This document shows positions 21,157 through 30,955 of a stretch of DNA of 64,000 nt, in pieces. The stretch's first letter is position 1; each line of letters opens with the position of its first letter. The translations under genes were made by a program, and so were the position numbers. The stretch is from Thecaphora thlaspeos (Eukaryota > Basidiomycota > Ustilaginomycetes > Urocystidales > Glomosporiaceae): assembly GCA_900291925.1 (NCBI GenBank), contig UWYS01000007.1, positions 372,001-436,000 on the forward strand, in the 5' to 3' direction. A model generated the notes under the pieces. That model worked only from the letters and a program-made list of their open reading frames with translations, was not told where the DNA came from and ran no database searches.

Positions 21157-24100
21157 GTTGGATGGTATGCTAGAAGAGCTTAGGCGGAGAGGGCGTAGGG
21201 GGAAAGGAAGAGGGACGAAGCGGCTGAAAGAAGGACAGAAGAGAGAGTACAGCCTTCATATAACGACCGCCACGAGCCTGGCGGCTGCCCTGCCTCGCTG
21301 GAGGAGAGCCTGCTACGGCGTGCAGCAGCCGTCGTGTGGGGCAGCGCTCTCCGCAGACCTGGCGCGCAGCAGAGAGGGCGGCCGCGCCGGAGGAGGCTAA
21401 GGAGTGGGCGAGGTTACGTAGGCAGGGCAGATGGGCGACCCTGCGATCGAGGCGGGAGCACAAGGCACGACGGGTCCGGCGGACATGACTTTCTCCATCT
21501 GTCACCTTCGGGCTTCCCGAGGAGAAAAAAGGATGTGGAGGACAGGCATCCCCACGTCGAGAAAGCCAGCCAAGATCGTGCCAATTGTCAGCAGCGCGTG
21601 CTGCCGTGGCCATGGCGCCACGGCCAGAAAAGGCGCACTCGAATTGCCGACAAAAAGGGAGGGAAAAAGAGAGTAGGATGATGATATATGGTGACGGCGG
21701 ATCCGAACTAACTACCTGGCGACAACGTTGCCGTGGATCGAGTGCAAGCAAAGTCTTTGGCATCCCTCGCTCGTCACGCTACATTCGTGGGCACTTACGT
21801 ACAGCGCCGTTTCCTCGGGTGCCGAGAACGCTCGTCGTATGGCCAGCACGCACATACAGTATGCTCATCGCCGGGACGTGCATACATACAGTGTTGCTGG
21901 ACAGGTTACCCATATGGAGAAGAGCCGTCAGACATGGGCAAATCACGGACGCTGATCTCGAGACGTCGTGGCCGTCCTATGATGTGCGGTGTCTCGTGTC
22001 TCTCCCGTCCAACGAGCAACGGTGCACCTGAGCGGATTGGAAACACTATACATATATAAAGCCGAGTACAGTGTACAGCATCACGCACCTAAGGAGGTCA
22101 GCAGCACCGCGGCCGGCGTAGAAAGGTGTTGCGAGCGGAGAGCATCTTTTCTCTCCTTTTCTCGCGATCCTCCTGTCCTGCATCCTGCACCGAGCGGTGT
22201 CCGTCCGGGCGCTATTGCACAGCAGCTGGGAAGCATCCGGAGTGAGGCGACGAGGGCCTGGGCCTGCATCACATACACTGTTGGTTACCTGCCGGACTCG
22301 CCAGTCAGCAGGCCGCTGAGCCCCCGGAAGCTCAAGTTGCGCAAGAACGGCGGCAAGCACCGGTAGCGGCAGCAGGAATCCCCTCGCCTCTCCTCCGTCG
22401 AAGCGGGCTAAGTTTTTAGACGGCCCACGTTCTCGCACCACCGACGACTCGGACCGCGAGCCTTCTCTGCCCGACCCTTGACCCTTGCCTTGCTCCCGCC
22501 CTTAGCGGCATGCAACCTGGCCCTCTTTCTTTACAATATTCGGACCGGGCACAGCGCAACGAGCCGTCTTCGATTCGTGCGAAAGAGAGGCAGACGAGGA
22601 AAGGAAGCGACGTAGAAGAGATAGAGAAGAGACAGGAGAGAGACACAGAGAAAGCCTTCATCCCTGTCGAACGTCATTCATCGTTTTGGCAGCAAGATGT
22701 ATCGAGAATGGCAGGCACAGCTCAGGCAGAGAGCCCAGAGGTGTGCCGTACCGCCGTACAGCTCTTTCTTGCTGCATGCCTCTTCTGCCGGTCGGAGGAC
22801 GGCAATTCTGCTGCCGTGTTTAGTTTGGTATGCGTCAAACAATCATGCGGCACGTGCGCAGGGCGTGCGCGTCTGGGGTGATCGGCCGTCGCACTGGGCC
22901 CTCTTTTAGGCCACGGCGCGGCCCTCCTCTCTCTCCTGTATCTCCCTCTCTATCTACCTTTCCTTCGTCGCCGCAGCCCTCTGGTTTGCTCTTTGTCGTT
23001 CTCCCCGCCCTGTCCCTCCCTTGTGCACGCCGCTCGTCGCCGCTTGACCGGCGCGCCGGCTTTCCGGCGTGCCCGGAGCCCTCTCGAGCTCAGGCCCTGC
23101 TGCCTGCCTGCGCGCGACTCACCCCCATGCCCCCCTCCCGTGTCTGACTGTGCGACGACCAATCTCCGGGATGCCTACTGCGCTCCAAATCACACACCCT
23201 CGTTGTTCATTGTTCTTTGCAGCACCGCCATCCCACTTCTTCTAGATGGCAGGACGTTGGCGCTCGCCGCTTGACATTCCTTGAGCCGTTGCAGTCACAT
23301 ACAGCACAAAACCGCAGCTTACACAGCCGCCAGCAGGCGATCCTTGGGTCGCAGAGTCTCTGCTACCGTGCGCCGAGGTTTACGGCACCTAGGTGGCCGA
23401 GGAGCGAGCGCGAACGCCCCGGCCTTTTTCCCGCAACGACCAAAAGGTCCGATCGCCGGTCCTGACATCCTTGCGCGGCAGCTCAGCATCTGCGGAGCTC
23501 GAGAGACGGACTGAGGACTCAGCTACTCTCTTTTTAAATAGACAATGACGCCGAAGCGACGCCGAAGCGACGCCGATAGCGGTCAACTTTCCTTTCGGCG
23601 TCATTGTCTATTTAAAAAGAGAGTAGTAGCCGGTCGAGCGACTAGGGTGAGCGAGAACGGACGGACGTGGTCACGACGAGGCAACGAAAGGGGGCCGGGG
23701 CTTTTAAGGAGCCTTTTTGTTGGTCGAAGCGGCAGCGGCCGTTGATGGTGGAGTTGCGCCAGGACGGGTGGGGTGGGAACGTGATATGTGGACGGAAGTG
23801 CGCCATCGCCACGTTTGCCGCCTTGGTCGCCCTCTCACCTCTCACTTCTGCCTTGTCACAGCGAGCATCACCGACCGACCGGCTGATCCGCCGTTGTCGG
23901 CACAGATCCTGAAACAGCCGTGCTTGCTTCGTCTCGGGGCGAGCCGACGTCCAGCCTCGAACCACTGCGCCGAGGGAGGGCTCATCTGCTGCTACGTAAA
24001 TTGTAGTTAATCGCTGCCTTGACGCTTGTTGATCTTGATTCGAGATTGCTTTTTGGCAGCGCCGCGGTCGTGTTGCGGTCGTGCCCGGGTGGGACAGCAG

Positions 24101-24848
24101 GCTACAGTAGCTAACTAACCATAGGCAGCCTCCCCCGCCCCCTGCGGCCCTCCAAGGCACAAGGCGCACTGCCGAGGGGAACCGTGCCGCTGTGGCGCAT
24201 CCTCAGCCGATGCTAGAGAAGTGTCTTGACGAGTAGTAGTCTTGGCCCGTCTTTGTATGTAGAGAGGGCAGGCATAGCAGTTGGTCGCTGGCCCATATAA
24301 CGATTGGCAGCGAGGCCGGTGTCTCCACCAGCGCCGCAAGAGTCCCTTCGCGCCATAAGCTCAAACCGAGACTTCCCCACCCACCTGCCTTCTCTGCTTA
24401 CCACCACCATCGACCGCGTCCCACCTTCCGTTTCCATTGTCGCACGCTTCTGTTCCCGCAAGACGCTTTCGCACCCCTTCGCTCGCCGCTCCCTGCTCAC
24501 CCTCTAGCTCCATCACCCGCCCGCCGCTGCACGAACGGCCGCCTATCCACCGTCCCGCTCACTCAGGTCCCCCTGCTCTGAAGCTCGGCTCGCGGGCGGC
24601 CACGACGCTTGAGCAAGCGCAAGGATCTTGCACCCTCCTTCAGACGCGCTCCTCACTGCGCATACTCCATCCGCTCGTTCCCTCCCTGCCTCCCCTTTGA
24701 CAGGGCCTGATCTCGCAGCCAAGATCCCGCATCAATACTCTCACAGATCCTCGCAGAGGTCGGTGCCGCTCCGCTTGGACCACCCTCGCTCTGCCAGCTG
24801 CTCCCGATAGCCGCGTCTCAGAGCATACACCCTCCACACCTCCCCACG
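21157..24848. other. 3.7 kb gene-poor region
   Basis: No reading frame with protein-like composition is seen on either strand. Visible items: an ACATATATAAAG TATA-like element near 22050-22065 (plus orientation), TACAGTA-type motifs near 21.86, 22.07 and 24.10 kb, and a perfect 33-bp inverted repeat at 23523-23626. The last ~500 bases are pyrimidine-rich and likely form the leader of the glycosyltransferase gene. A non-coding RNA or a small unrecognised gene cannot be excluded. Confidence 0.45.
23523..23626. repeat. Perfect 33-bp inverted repeat with 38-nt spacer
   Basis: Arms 23523-23555 and 23594-23626 are exact reverse complements over 33 bases, each containing a CTCTTTTTAAATAGACAATG core (or its complement). 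The spacer 23556-23593 contains imperfect repeats of CGACGCCGAAG. The whole can fold into a long hairpin as DNA or RNA. No coding frame crosses it sensibly. A small inverted-repeat (MITE-like) element or a hairpin RNA source are both possible. Confidence 0.9.
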
Positions 24849-26504
24849 ATGCTGAGCATGCTGGGACTCAAGCCGAAGGGCGCCGCGGCGGCGACGCGGC
24901 AGCAGCAGCAGCGCAGCATCAGCCTCAGCCTATTCCGCTCTCCAACGAGAGAGATGGCCCTCTCCTTCTTCAAAGAGCGACCGGCCTACTCGCCCCTCAA
25001 CGGCCACTCCGACGAGCACGACGACGCGAACGGCAGCAATTCGACGGACGACCTTCACGCCGACTCGCTCCACTCGATGGGAGAGGCAGGGCGCATCACT
25101 TCGCCGCCGCCCGGCTATCGCGACTCCCCCCCTTCCCGATACGCGGCGTTGCTCCCGCGCATCTCGAGGAAGCGGCCCTCACGGCGTTGCCTGCTAGTGC
25201 TCATCGCACTCGCGCTCGCATCAGCGCTCTATGCCTGTGCCTCCACTTTCTTCCGACCGCCAAACTACATCACCCTCCCGCCGGAGTTATACCTCAAGTA
25301 CCTCAACGATACCCTCACCACCCAAATTCCCACCGAGCACGGCCGCGACGCCCTCTCGCGCCACCTCGACCAGATCCGATACCCGTCGCCCTCGATCCTC
25401 GAGCCGGGCCAGCAGGCCGCCGATCCGACAAAGCCGTGGAGCATCGTCCCCAACACCATCTGGTCCTCCGACGGCAAGCCTGCACCGAGCAACTGGACGT
25501 CGATGTGGACCAAGATGGGGGCGAAGCCCGTATTTCTGGACGACGCGGGGGCCGAGGAGTGGGTCGAGAGGCACTGGCACGGGACGGAGGTCAAGCGAAT
25601 CTGGGACGAGATGCCGCGATTCATCCTCAAGGCTGACCTCCTCCGGTACCTTCTTCTGCTCGTGGAAGGCGGAACGTGGAGCGACATAGATACGGTCCCG
25701 CTCATGCCGATCTCAGACTGGGCGAACGGCATCGTTCCGCTCACGTCGGTGTTGACGCCGGGCGGCGACCACCTGCCCCGCAGCATGCTACTGGGCAGCC
25801 CTTCGTCGCAGTGGAAGAAGCAGCCCGAGGCGGTCAAGACGAGGCTGTACGGTGCGAGGCGTACGGCGGAAGCCGCTGATGGGAGCTTCTCTGAGCGCGA
25901 GCCCATCCGCGCCATCATCGGCATCGAGTCGGACCCTACCGAGAACGCCAACTTCCGCGTCTACCTCGAGCGCCTCTGGCTCCTGCCGCTGATCCGCCAC
26001 CGCTCGTTGCAGTTCGTCCAATGGACGATGCACCTGGCGCCAAACCACCCCATCCTGCTCGACGTGCTGCGCCGCATATTGCAGGCCTCCGATATCTACC
26101 GGGCCAACGAGGGCGAAAAGGAGCGCGACGGCTTCGCCGACGGTTGGGGCTGGGACGAGCGGGACCCGCAGTACCGCACCGACCAGGCGAAGCTGCGCAA
26201 GGCCCGTGTCAACGAGCCGTGGCAGGAGATCCACTACAAGTGGAAGTGGCAGGCGGGAGCGTGGCGGTGGGGCTGGGACACCAACAGCGTCGAGGAGTGG
26301 ACGGGACCGGCCGTCTGGACGGACTCGGTCGTCTCGTACCTCTACGCAGTGGCCGGCGTGAGGCCCGAGGACCTCGCCGGCCTGAAGCAGCCCGTGCAGA
26401 TCCGCGACATCGTCATCGTCCCGTCGTCCGGCTTCAACCCGGGCCGCAATATCTTGAACGAGTCGCGGCTCGTGCACCTGTTCCGCGGCTCGTGGAAGTT
26501 CTGA
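24849..26504 (+). CDS. GT32 family (Och1-like) Golgi glycosyltransferase
   Basis: Single exon, 551 residues, type II membrane protein. A ~110-residue cytoplasmic tail precedes one membrane helix (about 114-133, CLLVLIALALASALYACA), then a lumenal catalytic domain. IPNTIW-type start (SIVPNTIWSSDGKPAPSNW) and the stretch LKADLLRYLLLLVEGGTWSDID carry the DXD nucleotide-sugar site (DID near 279-281), as in Och1/Sur1-type GT32 enzymes. These use GDP-mannose or other donors to build N-glycan outer chains or sphingolipid head groups. The length and lumenal layout fit a Golgi mannosyltransferase. The exact acceptor cannot be told from sequence. The ATG at 24849 is used because it gives the full tail; a second ATG at residue 4 is possible. 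The gene converges on the Dur3-like gene. Confidence 0.85.
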   Translation: MLSMLGLKPKGAAAATRQQQQRSISLSLFRSPTREMALSFFKERPAYSPLNGHSDEHDDANGSNSTDDLHADSLHSMGEAGRITSPPPGYRDSPPSRYAALLPRISRKRPSRRCLLVLIALALASALYACASTFFRPPNYITLPPELYLKYLNDTLTTQIPTEHGRDALSRHLDQIRYPSPSILEPGQQAADPTKPWSIVPNTIWSSDGKPAPSNWTSMWTKMGAKPVFLDDAGAEEWVERHWHGTEVKRIWDEMPRFILKADLLRYLLLLVEGGTWSDIDTVPLMPISDWANGIVPLTSVLTPGGDHLPRSMLLGSPSSQWKKQPEAVKTRLYGARRTAEAADGSFSEREPIRAIIGIESDPTENANFRVYLERLWLLPLIRHRSLQFVQWTMHLAPNHPILLDVLRRILQASDIYRANEGEKERDGFADGWGWDERDPQYRTDQAKLRKARVNEPWQEIHYKWKWQAGAWRWGWDTNSVEEWTGPAVWTDSVVSYLYAVAGVRPEDLAGLKQPVQIRDIVIVPSSGFNPGRNILNESRLVHLFRGSWKF

Positions 26505-26806
26505 TTTCGGCAGAACTCGGGCAACTGGCGGCGTCGGCGGCTCGCATGCTCTTGTCTTTGTGCATATACCGACCCAAGCGGAGGGAGACAGTCGGAGATA
26601 TGAGTGTAGCATTACCTCTTCCCTCCTTGATCGACCTCGGCATCATACAGCATCGCATACACAACACATACAGGCTCACGCATGGAGCATCGCACGTCCG
26701 TCCAGGCACACTGCCTGGAGCAATCATTGGAATCACCCCATCGTTGCAGTTTGCGTTCGTACAAGAGCAGATCGCCACTCTTGGGTGTGTGGGCGTGACG
26801 TTGTCG
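26505..26806. other. Convergent 3' intergenic region
   Basis: Short gap between the GT32 gene and the symporter, which converge. No coding signal is seen. Confidence 0.5.
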
Positions 26807-28948
26807 TTAGGCGGAGGAACTTCGCGAAGAGGGCTGGCTACACGCATAGGACGGGAGAAACGTAAGATGGGGCAAGTGAGGGGCACGGAATGATAGGAGA
26901 CGCATCAGGCGATCGCCTTGTCTCCCGTCGGGCGACAAAGCGTACCCGCTGTGAGCCTTTGCCTCTGACGCTTCGTCGCTAGCCCTGCTCCTGGCGCCGC
27001 TGCCTTCCTCCCCCGACGGTACGGAAGCCTTTTCGAGGGCGGGGACCTGGTCGCTGCCCCTCTGCTGCTGATGATGCTCGGACCTCTGCCCGCCGAGGTA
27101 GGTCCTGAAACCGCTCAAGATCTGCTTGAACACGGGTATGCCTTCGTAGAGTGGGCAGATGCCGACGCCGATGAAGGCGAACCATGCCCAGATGAAGCTG
27201 ACAATCATCCAGCCGGTGAAAAAGGTGCGGCCGAAGATGTAGTCGCAGTAGAGCGAAAAGGGCCAGATGATGGTAATGACTAGAAAGCAGGTTCCGCCTG
27301 CAGTCAGGGAGAGTCGGAGGCTACGGTCCAGTCGCACACGACTGTACTGCGGGTCTTTTTCGACAATCTCGACGCCTCGCTCGCCGTTCTTCTCCTCCCG
27401 CCTGAGAAGGTCCGGGATGGTGGACCAGTCAAAGGGTCGAGGGAAGAAGACGACGCTGATCGTCGATACGACGAGACCGCCGAGCGAGGTGAGGTTGATG
27501 AAGCCGTACTCGTGATACGCCACGCCGAGCCAGACGGCCACGCCAGCGACAAAGTTGACCCAGATCCCTGGAAACACTGCCAGAGGGTGGAGACGGTGGT
27601 CGAAGAAGATAAAGATGAGCGGACTGAGTCCGGCGCCAGTGAAGATGCCCGTGAGATTGTAGATGATGCCGAGGTCGAGGCCGATGCCGTGGAGGAGCGA
27701 GCCGAATGCCGCCGCAAACAGCCCGAAGCCGACCACGATGACCTGGTTGACGCGCAGCAGCGAGTCCGCGTCGATGCCCGGCTGGAAGTAGGTCTTGTAG
27801 ATGTCGTAGCTGACCACGGTCGAGACGCCAACCAGCTGGGCCGAGACGGCAGAGGTGCAGCTCATGAACATCAGCAGCAGCACTGCCGCCGAACCGCCTT
27901 TGCCGAGTAGCGCCTGTGCAGCGTAGGGGAGGACAAGGCCAGCGCTGACATCTGCCGCCGGAACGCGGTTCGGATAGGTCGGAAAGGAGGGCGAAGTCGT
28001 CTCGAGCGCCAGCGCCGCCAACCCCGCCGTGGTCGCGAGGCAAAAGGGGATTGAGAACCACGCCAATCCACCGATGAGATAGCCTGGGAAGGCCGCCTCG
28101 GGCGTCGCCGCTACCCCCTTCTGGTGAAAGGAGGCATCGAGAAATACGACGCCCGTATATTCTAATAGGGACAGCCAGGCGAACTGGACGCCACCGCTGG
28201 ACTTCATGGTGAGGTAGGAGCCTCTGTAGATGCCGTCGATCGGGCATGGCTTGCTCGCCTCGAGCAGCTTGTCGTAGATGGCGGCGGGCGAGCCGAGTCC
28301 GGGGAACGTCGCGTAGCTTCGGAGGAAGAAGACTAAGAGGATGACAAAGATGATGAACGTATGCAGGTAGTCGGCGAGGATGGTGGATCGCAGACCGTCA
28401 CGCAAGGTGTAGGCGACGACCGAGATGGGGAGGAGGAAGAGGGACGCGTAGACGTTGACGCCCGTGATGGCGTTGATGGCCGCGGCGCCGTCGAGGAGGA
28501 CCGAGCTGCAGACGAGGATGTTGGTGGCCAGCGCAAAGAAGATGTAGGTGAGGTGCGGCAAGAGGCCGAATTTGAGCCGCACCAGCTCGAGGTAGGTATG
28601 GACCGAGGGTACACGCCGCTTGAGCTGAATCGCCAGCGTGGAAAAGAGGATGATCTGCGTACAGTTGCCCGAGGCGTACAGCATGGCGCCGGCCACACCG
28701 TAGTTGTACGCCGTCGAGACGCACGACAGCAGCGTCGTCGACCACGTCCACGACGAGATGACAGCCGCAGCGGTCAGGCCGGTCCCGAGCGAGCGACCGG
28801 CGATGGAGAACTCCTCGGCGTCCTTTGAGAGGCCGGCGAAGCGCGTCAGGGAGCGCGAGATACCGATGACGACGATGGCAAACAGGGCACCGAGGCCAAT
28901 GACGACACCGTAGCCGACGCCCTGGGACAGAGGCGGGGTAGAGGCCAT
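26807..28948 (-). CDS. DUR3: Dur3-type urea/polyamine sodium:solute symporter
   Basis: Plasma-membrane transporter of the SSS family, expected to import urea (and possibly polyamines) by proton symport. Single exon, 713 residues from the ATG at 28948, the first in frame, which begins MASTPPLSQGVGYGVVIGLG as in Dur3 proteins. About 15 hydrophobic helices are readable. Family landmarks include FSIAGRSLGTGLTAAAVISSWTWSTTLLS near the N-terminus, GVQFAWLSLLEYTGVVFLDASFHQK, LLMFMSCTSAVSAQLVGVSTVVSYDIYKTYF and GAGLSPLIFIFF. A ~110-residue charged cytoplasmic tail follows the last helix (WMIVSFIWAWFAFIGVGICPLYEGIPVF). In yeasts Dur3 is under nitrogen catabolite control; no such site was resolved here. 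Several Dur3 paralogues are usual in fungi, so orthology is less certain than family. Confidence 0.9.
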   Translation of the reverse strand: MASTPPLSQGVGYGVVIGLGALFAIVVIGISRSLTRFAGLSKDAEEFSIAGRSLGTGLTAAAVISSWTWSTTLLSCVSTAYNYGVAGAMLYASGNCTQIILFSTLAIQLKRRVPSVHTYLELVRLKFGLLPHLTYIFFALATNILVCSSVLLDGAAAINAITGVNVYASLFLLPISVVAYTLRDGLRSTILADYLHTFIIFVILLVFFLRSYATFPGLGSPAAIYDKLLEASKPCPIDGIYRGSYLTMKSSGGVQFAWLSLLEYTGVVFLDASFHQKGVAATPEAAFPGYLIGGLAWFSIPFCLATTAGLAALALETTSPSFPTYPNRVPAADVSAGLVLPYAAQALLGKGGSAAVLLLMFMSCTSAVSAQLVGVSTVVSYDIYKTYFQPGIDADSLLRVNQVIVVGFGLFAAAFGSLLHGIGLDLGIIYNLTGIFTGAGLSPLIFIFFDHRLHPLAVFPGIWVNFVAGVAVWLGVAYHEYGFINLTSLGGLVVSTISVVFFPRPFDWSTIPDLLRREEKNGERGVEIVEKDPQYSRVRLDRSLRLSLTAGGTCFLVITIIWPFSLYCDYIFGRTFFTGWMIVSFIWAWFAFIGVGICPLYEGIPVFKQILSGFRTYLGGQRSEHHQQQRGSDQVPALEKASVPSGEEGSGARSRASDEASEAKAHSGYALSPDGRQGDRLMRLLSFRAPHLPHLTFLPSYACSQPSSRSSSA

Positions 28949-30955
28949 CGTAGAGGGAGAAGGGGTCGGGAAGCGGCGGGTATAGGAAAGGGCCGAGACA
29001 GACGCCTTTTGGTCGGGAAGGGAAGAGATGGATAGAATGGGGGGATCTGAGGCCGCGAAAAAGACACTCTTCTTATCCGTTCTTGCGAGGGGCAGCGTGG
29101 CAGCCAGGCACCGGCAGGAAGAGCATCGCCGCTTGGCTGCCAGCGTCTTGGCTTCGTCATGCCCTGTCACGATGTCTTGGGAGCAAGTGCCGATAGATCT
29201 CCCGACGCCGCAAGGGAAGAGACGGCCGTCGAGCTAGGGACAATGCTCTGTCTCGTACCGCGGCGGCATTGTATGCGTGTCGTGCGCCGGGTGGCGGGTA
29301 AGATCGTCGCTGCGTGGCAAAGACGCTCGAGATTAGACGTGATCGCCGTTGGTTATCGGTCGAAGGGGTGCCTGCGTCGGTACAGTAACAGGATCCTTCA
29401 GATCTCGAGAACGCCTTTCAGGCTCTCGAAGGGATGTTTCGAAAGGAGCGCGAGGACTGTTGGAAGAGGCCGTAGTGAAAAGGCACGGCAATGTCTGTAA
29501 AAGTGTGGGGACAAAATATGCAAGGTCGGCTCTGTGACGAATGACGATGCCATCGGTCCGGATGGTTATCATTGGCCAACGACACGTCCGGAGGGAAGAT
29601 ATCGTAAGCCTGCGGGATAGACTCAAGAAGACAAGCCGACACCTCAATGGCGCTGACCTAGGCCTTCTCATTCCCGGAAACTTGGTAAGGCGGTGACGGC
29701 AGTCGACGAAGCGAGATTGGCGAGATGCATTGTTGGACTGGGTGTGAGAACGTTGCAGCCCGGGTCTAAAGGCGGAAGCGACACCTTTCAACGAGCTCAG
29801 ACGGGGAATGATCGCGGAGAGGCCAACAACGGGAGAGGCGGCTATCATATCACGCAAGCGCTATGCTGCTTGGTCTCGTATTTCGAACGATCTTGACGAG
29901 GCCTTCCAAGATGAGACTGGCAGGACGGACAAGTGGGGAGGAGCATGTAGAGGAACGTGTAAGGAGTGACTAGATAGAAAGACGAGAGCGTGAAGAGAAG
30001 GCCGGAAAGGAGCGAGGGGGGAAGGCGTAATTCGACGTCTGTCGGATGGATGGGATGGTGTGATGGCGAGGCGTGATGGTGGCGAAGAAGAAGGGCGGGA
30101 AGAGGGGGGAAGGGGGGAAGGGGGGGAAGGGGTTGGCTCTGTTGGACACCTGTCCGACAGCCGAAGAGGGCGGCTGTTGCATCACACCACATCTCGCAGC
30201 GCTCTCGTCATGCACACGCCCGACACGTCAACTTGCTACAGTACGCTCGTACGAGAAGAGTGTCACCCCCCTGTCCAGGTCGGCCACACCATCACCGTTC
30301 CCTGTACCCTCTAACCTCTTACCACCGCCCATTCTCTCCTTGCCACAACACACTCCTTCAGATCCACGTACGAGCCTCGCAATATTGCTGCACGTCTCTC
30401 TGCTTCACTGCATCGACATGCTCCAGACGCTGGAACGGACACGGCGAAGCGTCGCCGATTGTCGACCCGCCGCCGTGGACCTTGCCAATCATGACCGAAG
30501 CCGTCGTCCAGATCAGATTGCGGGGAAAGGAACCCTGCAGAGACCGAGATGACCTTCAAGGTAGGATCAGAGCGACCCAGCGACGGGCACATGTCACTGC
30601 GCCGTGACCACCTGCAATCTCAGCCCGGGTCGCTCAACGTTTTGCGGGGTCCTTTGAGCTAGGGTGATCAGAAAGGTACTCTCTTGCTTGGCGATGACCA
30701 AAGCCGCAGCGGCACGTAAGGACGTCGCTTCTGGAGCTCATAAAGTGCATCGAGGCGAAGGAAGGTCGACGTCCCTGTAATGACTAGTCAACGTCGACGC
30801 CCCTGCAAGACTAGTCAACGACGATTTCACTGCCAACAATCAGAGGACTCGCAGCACACCGTATCACACCTTCGCTCGACCAGACGCCCACCCCAACTCC
30901 AATCTACCAGGACTCTGCCGCTGCGTCACCATCCGAAGGCAGCAAAACGCCGACA
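28949..30955. other. 2 kb divergent intergenic region
   Basis: It lies between the symporter and the flavoprotein gene, which diverge. No gene is accepted. It contains a purine-rich G tract near 30096-30132, a TACAGTAC motif near 30237 and a short tandem duplication at 30765-30819. Confidence 0.45.
30765..30819. repeat. Tandem duplication with CTAGTCAAC core
   Basis: Two adjacent copies of 28 and 27 bases, each starting GTCGACG and ending ACTAGTCAAC, differing at a few positions. They lie 137-191 bases before the ATG of the flavoprotein frame. The first copy contains TGACTAGTCA, a 10-bp palindrome resembling a bZIP half-site pair. Confidence 0.8.

Noticed and set aside
19399..21183. 594-residue plus-strand frame antisense to the fasciclin gene
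   Set aside because: It crosses introns and both FAS1 domains of the real gene and has shadow composition.
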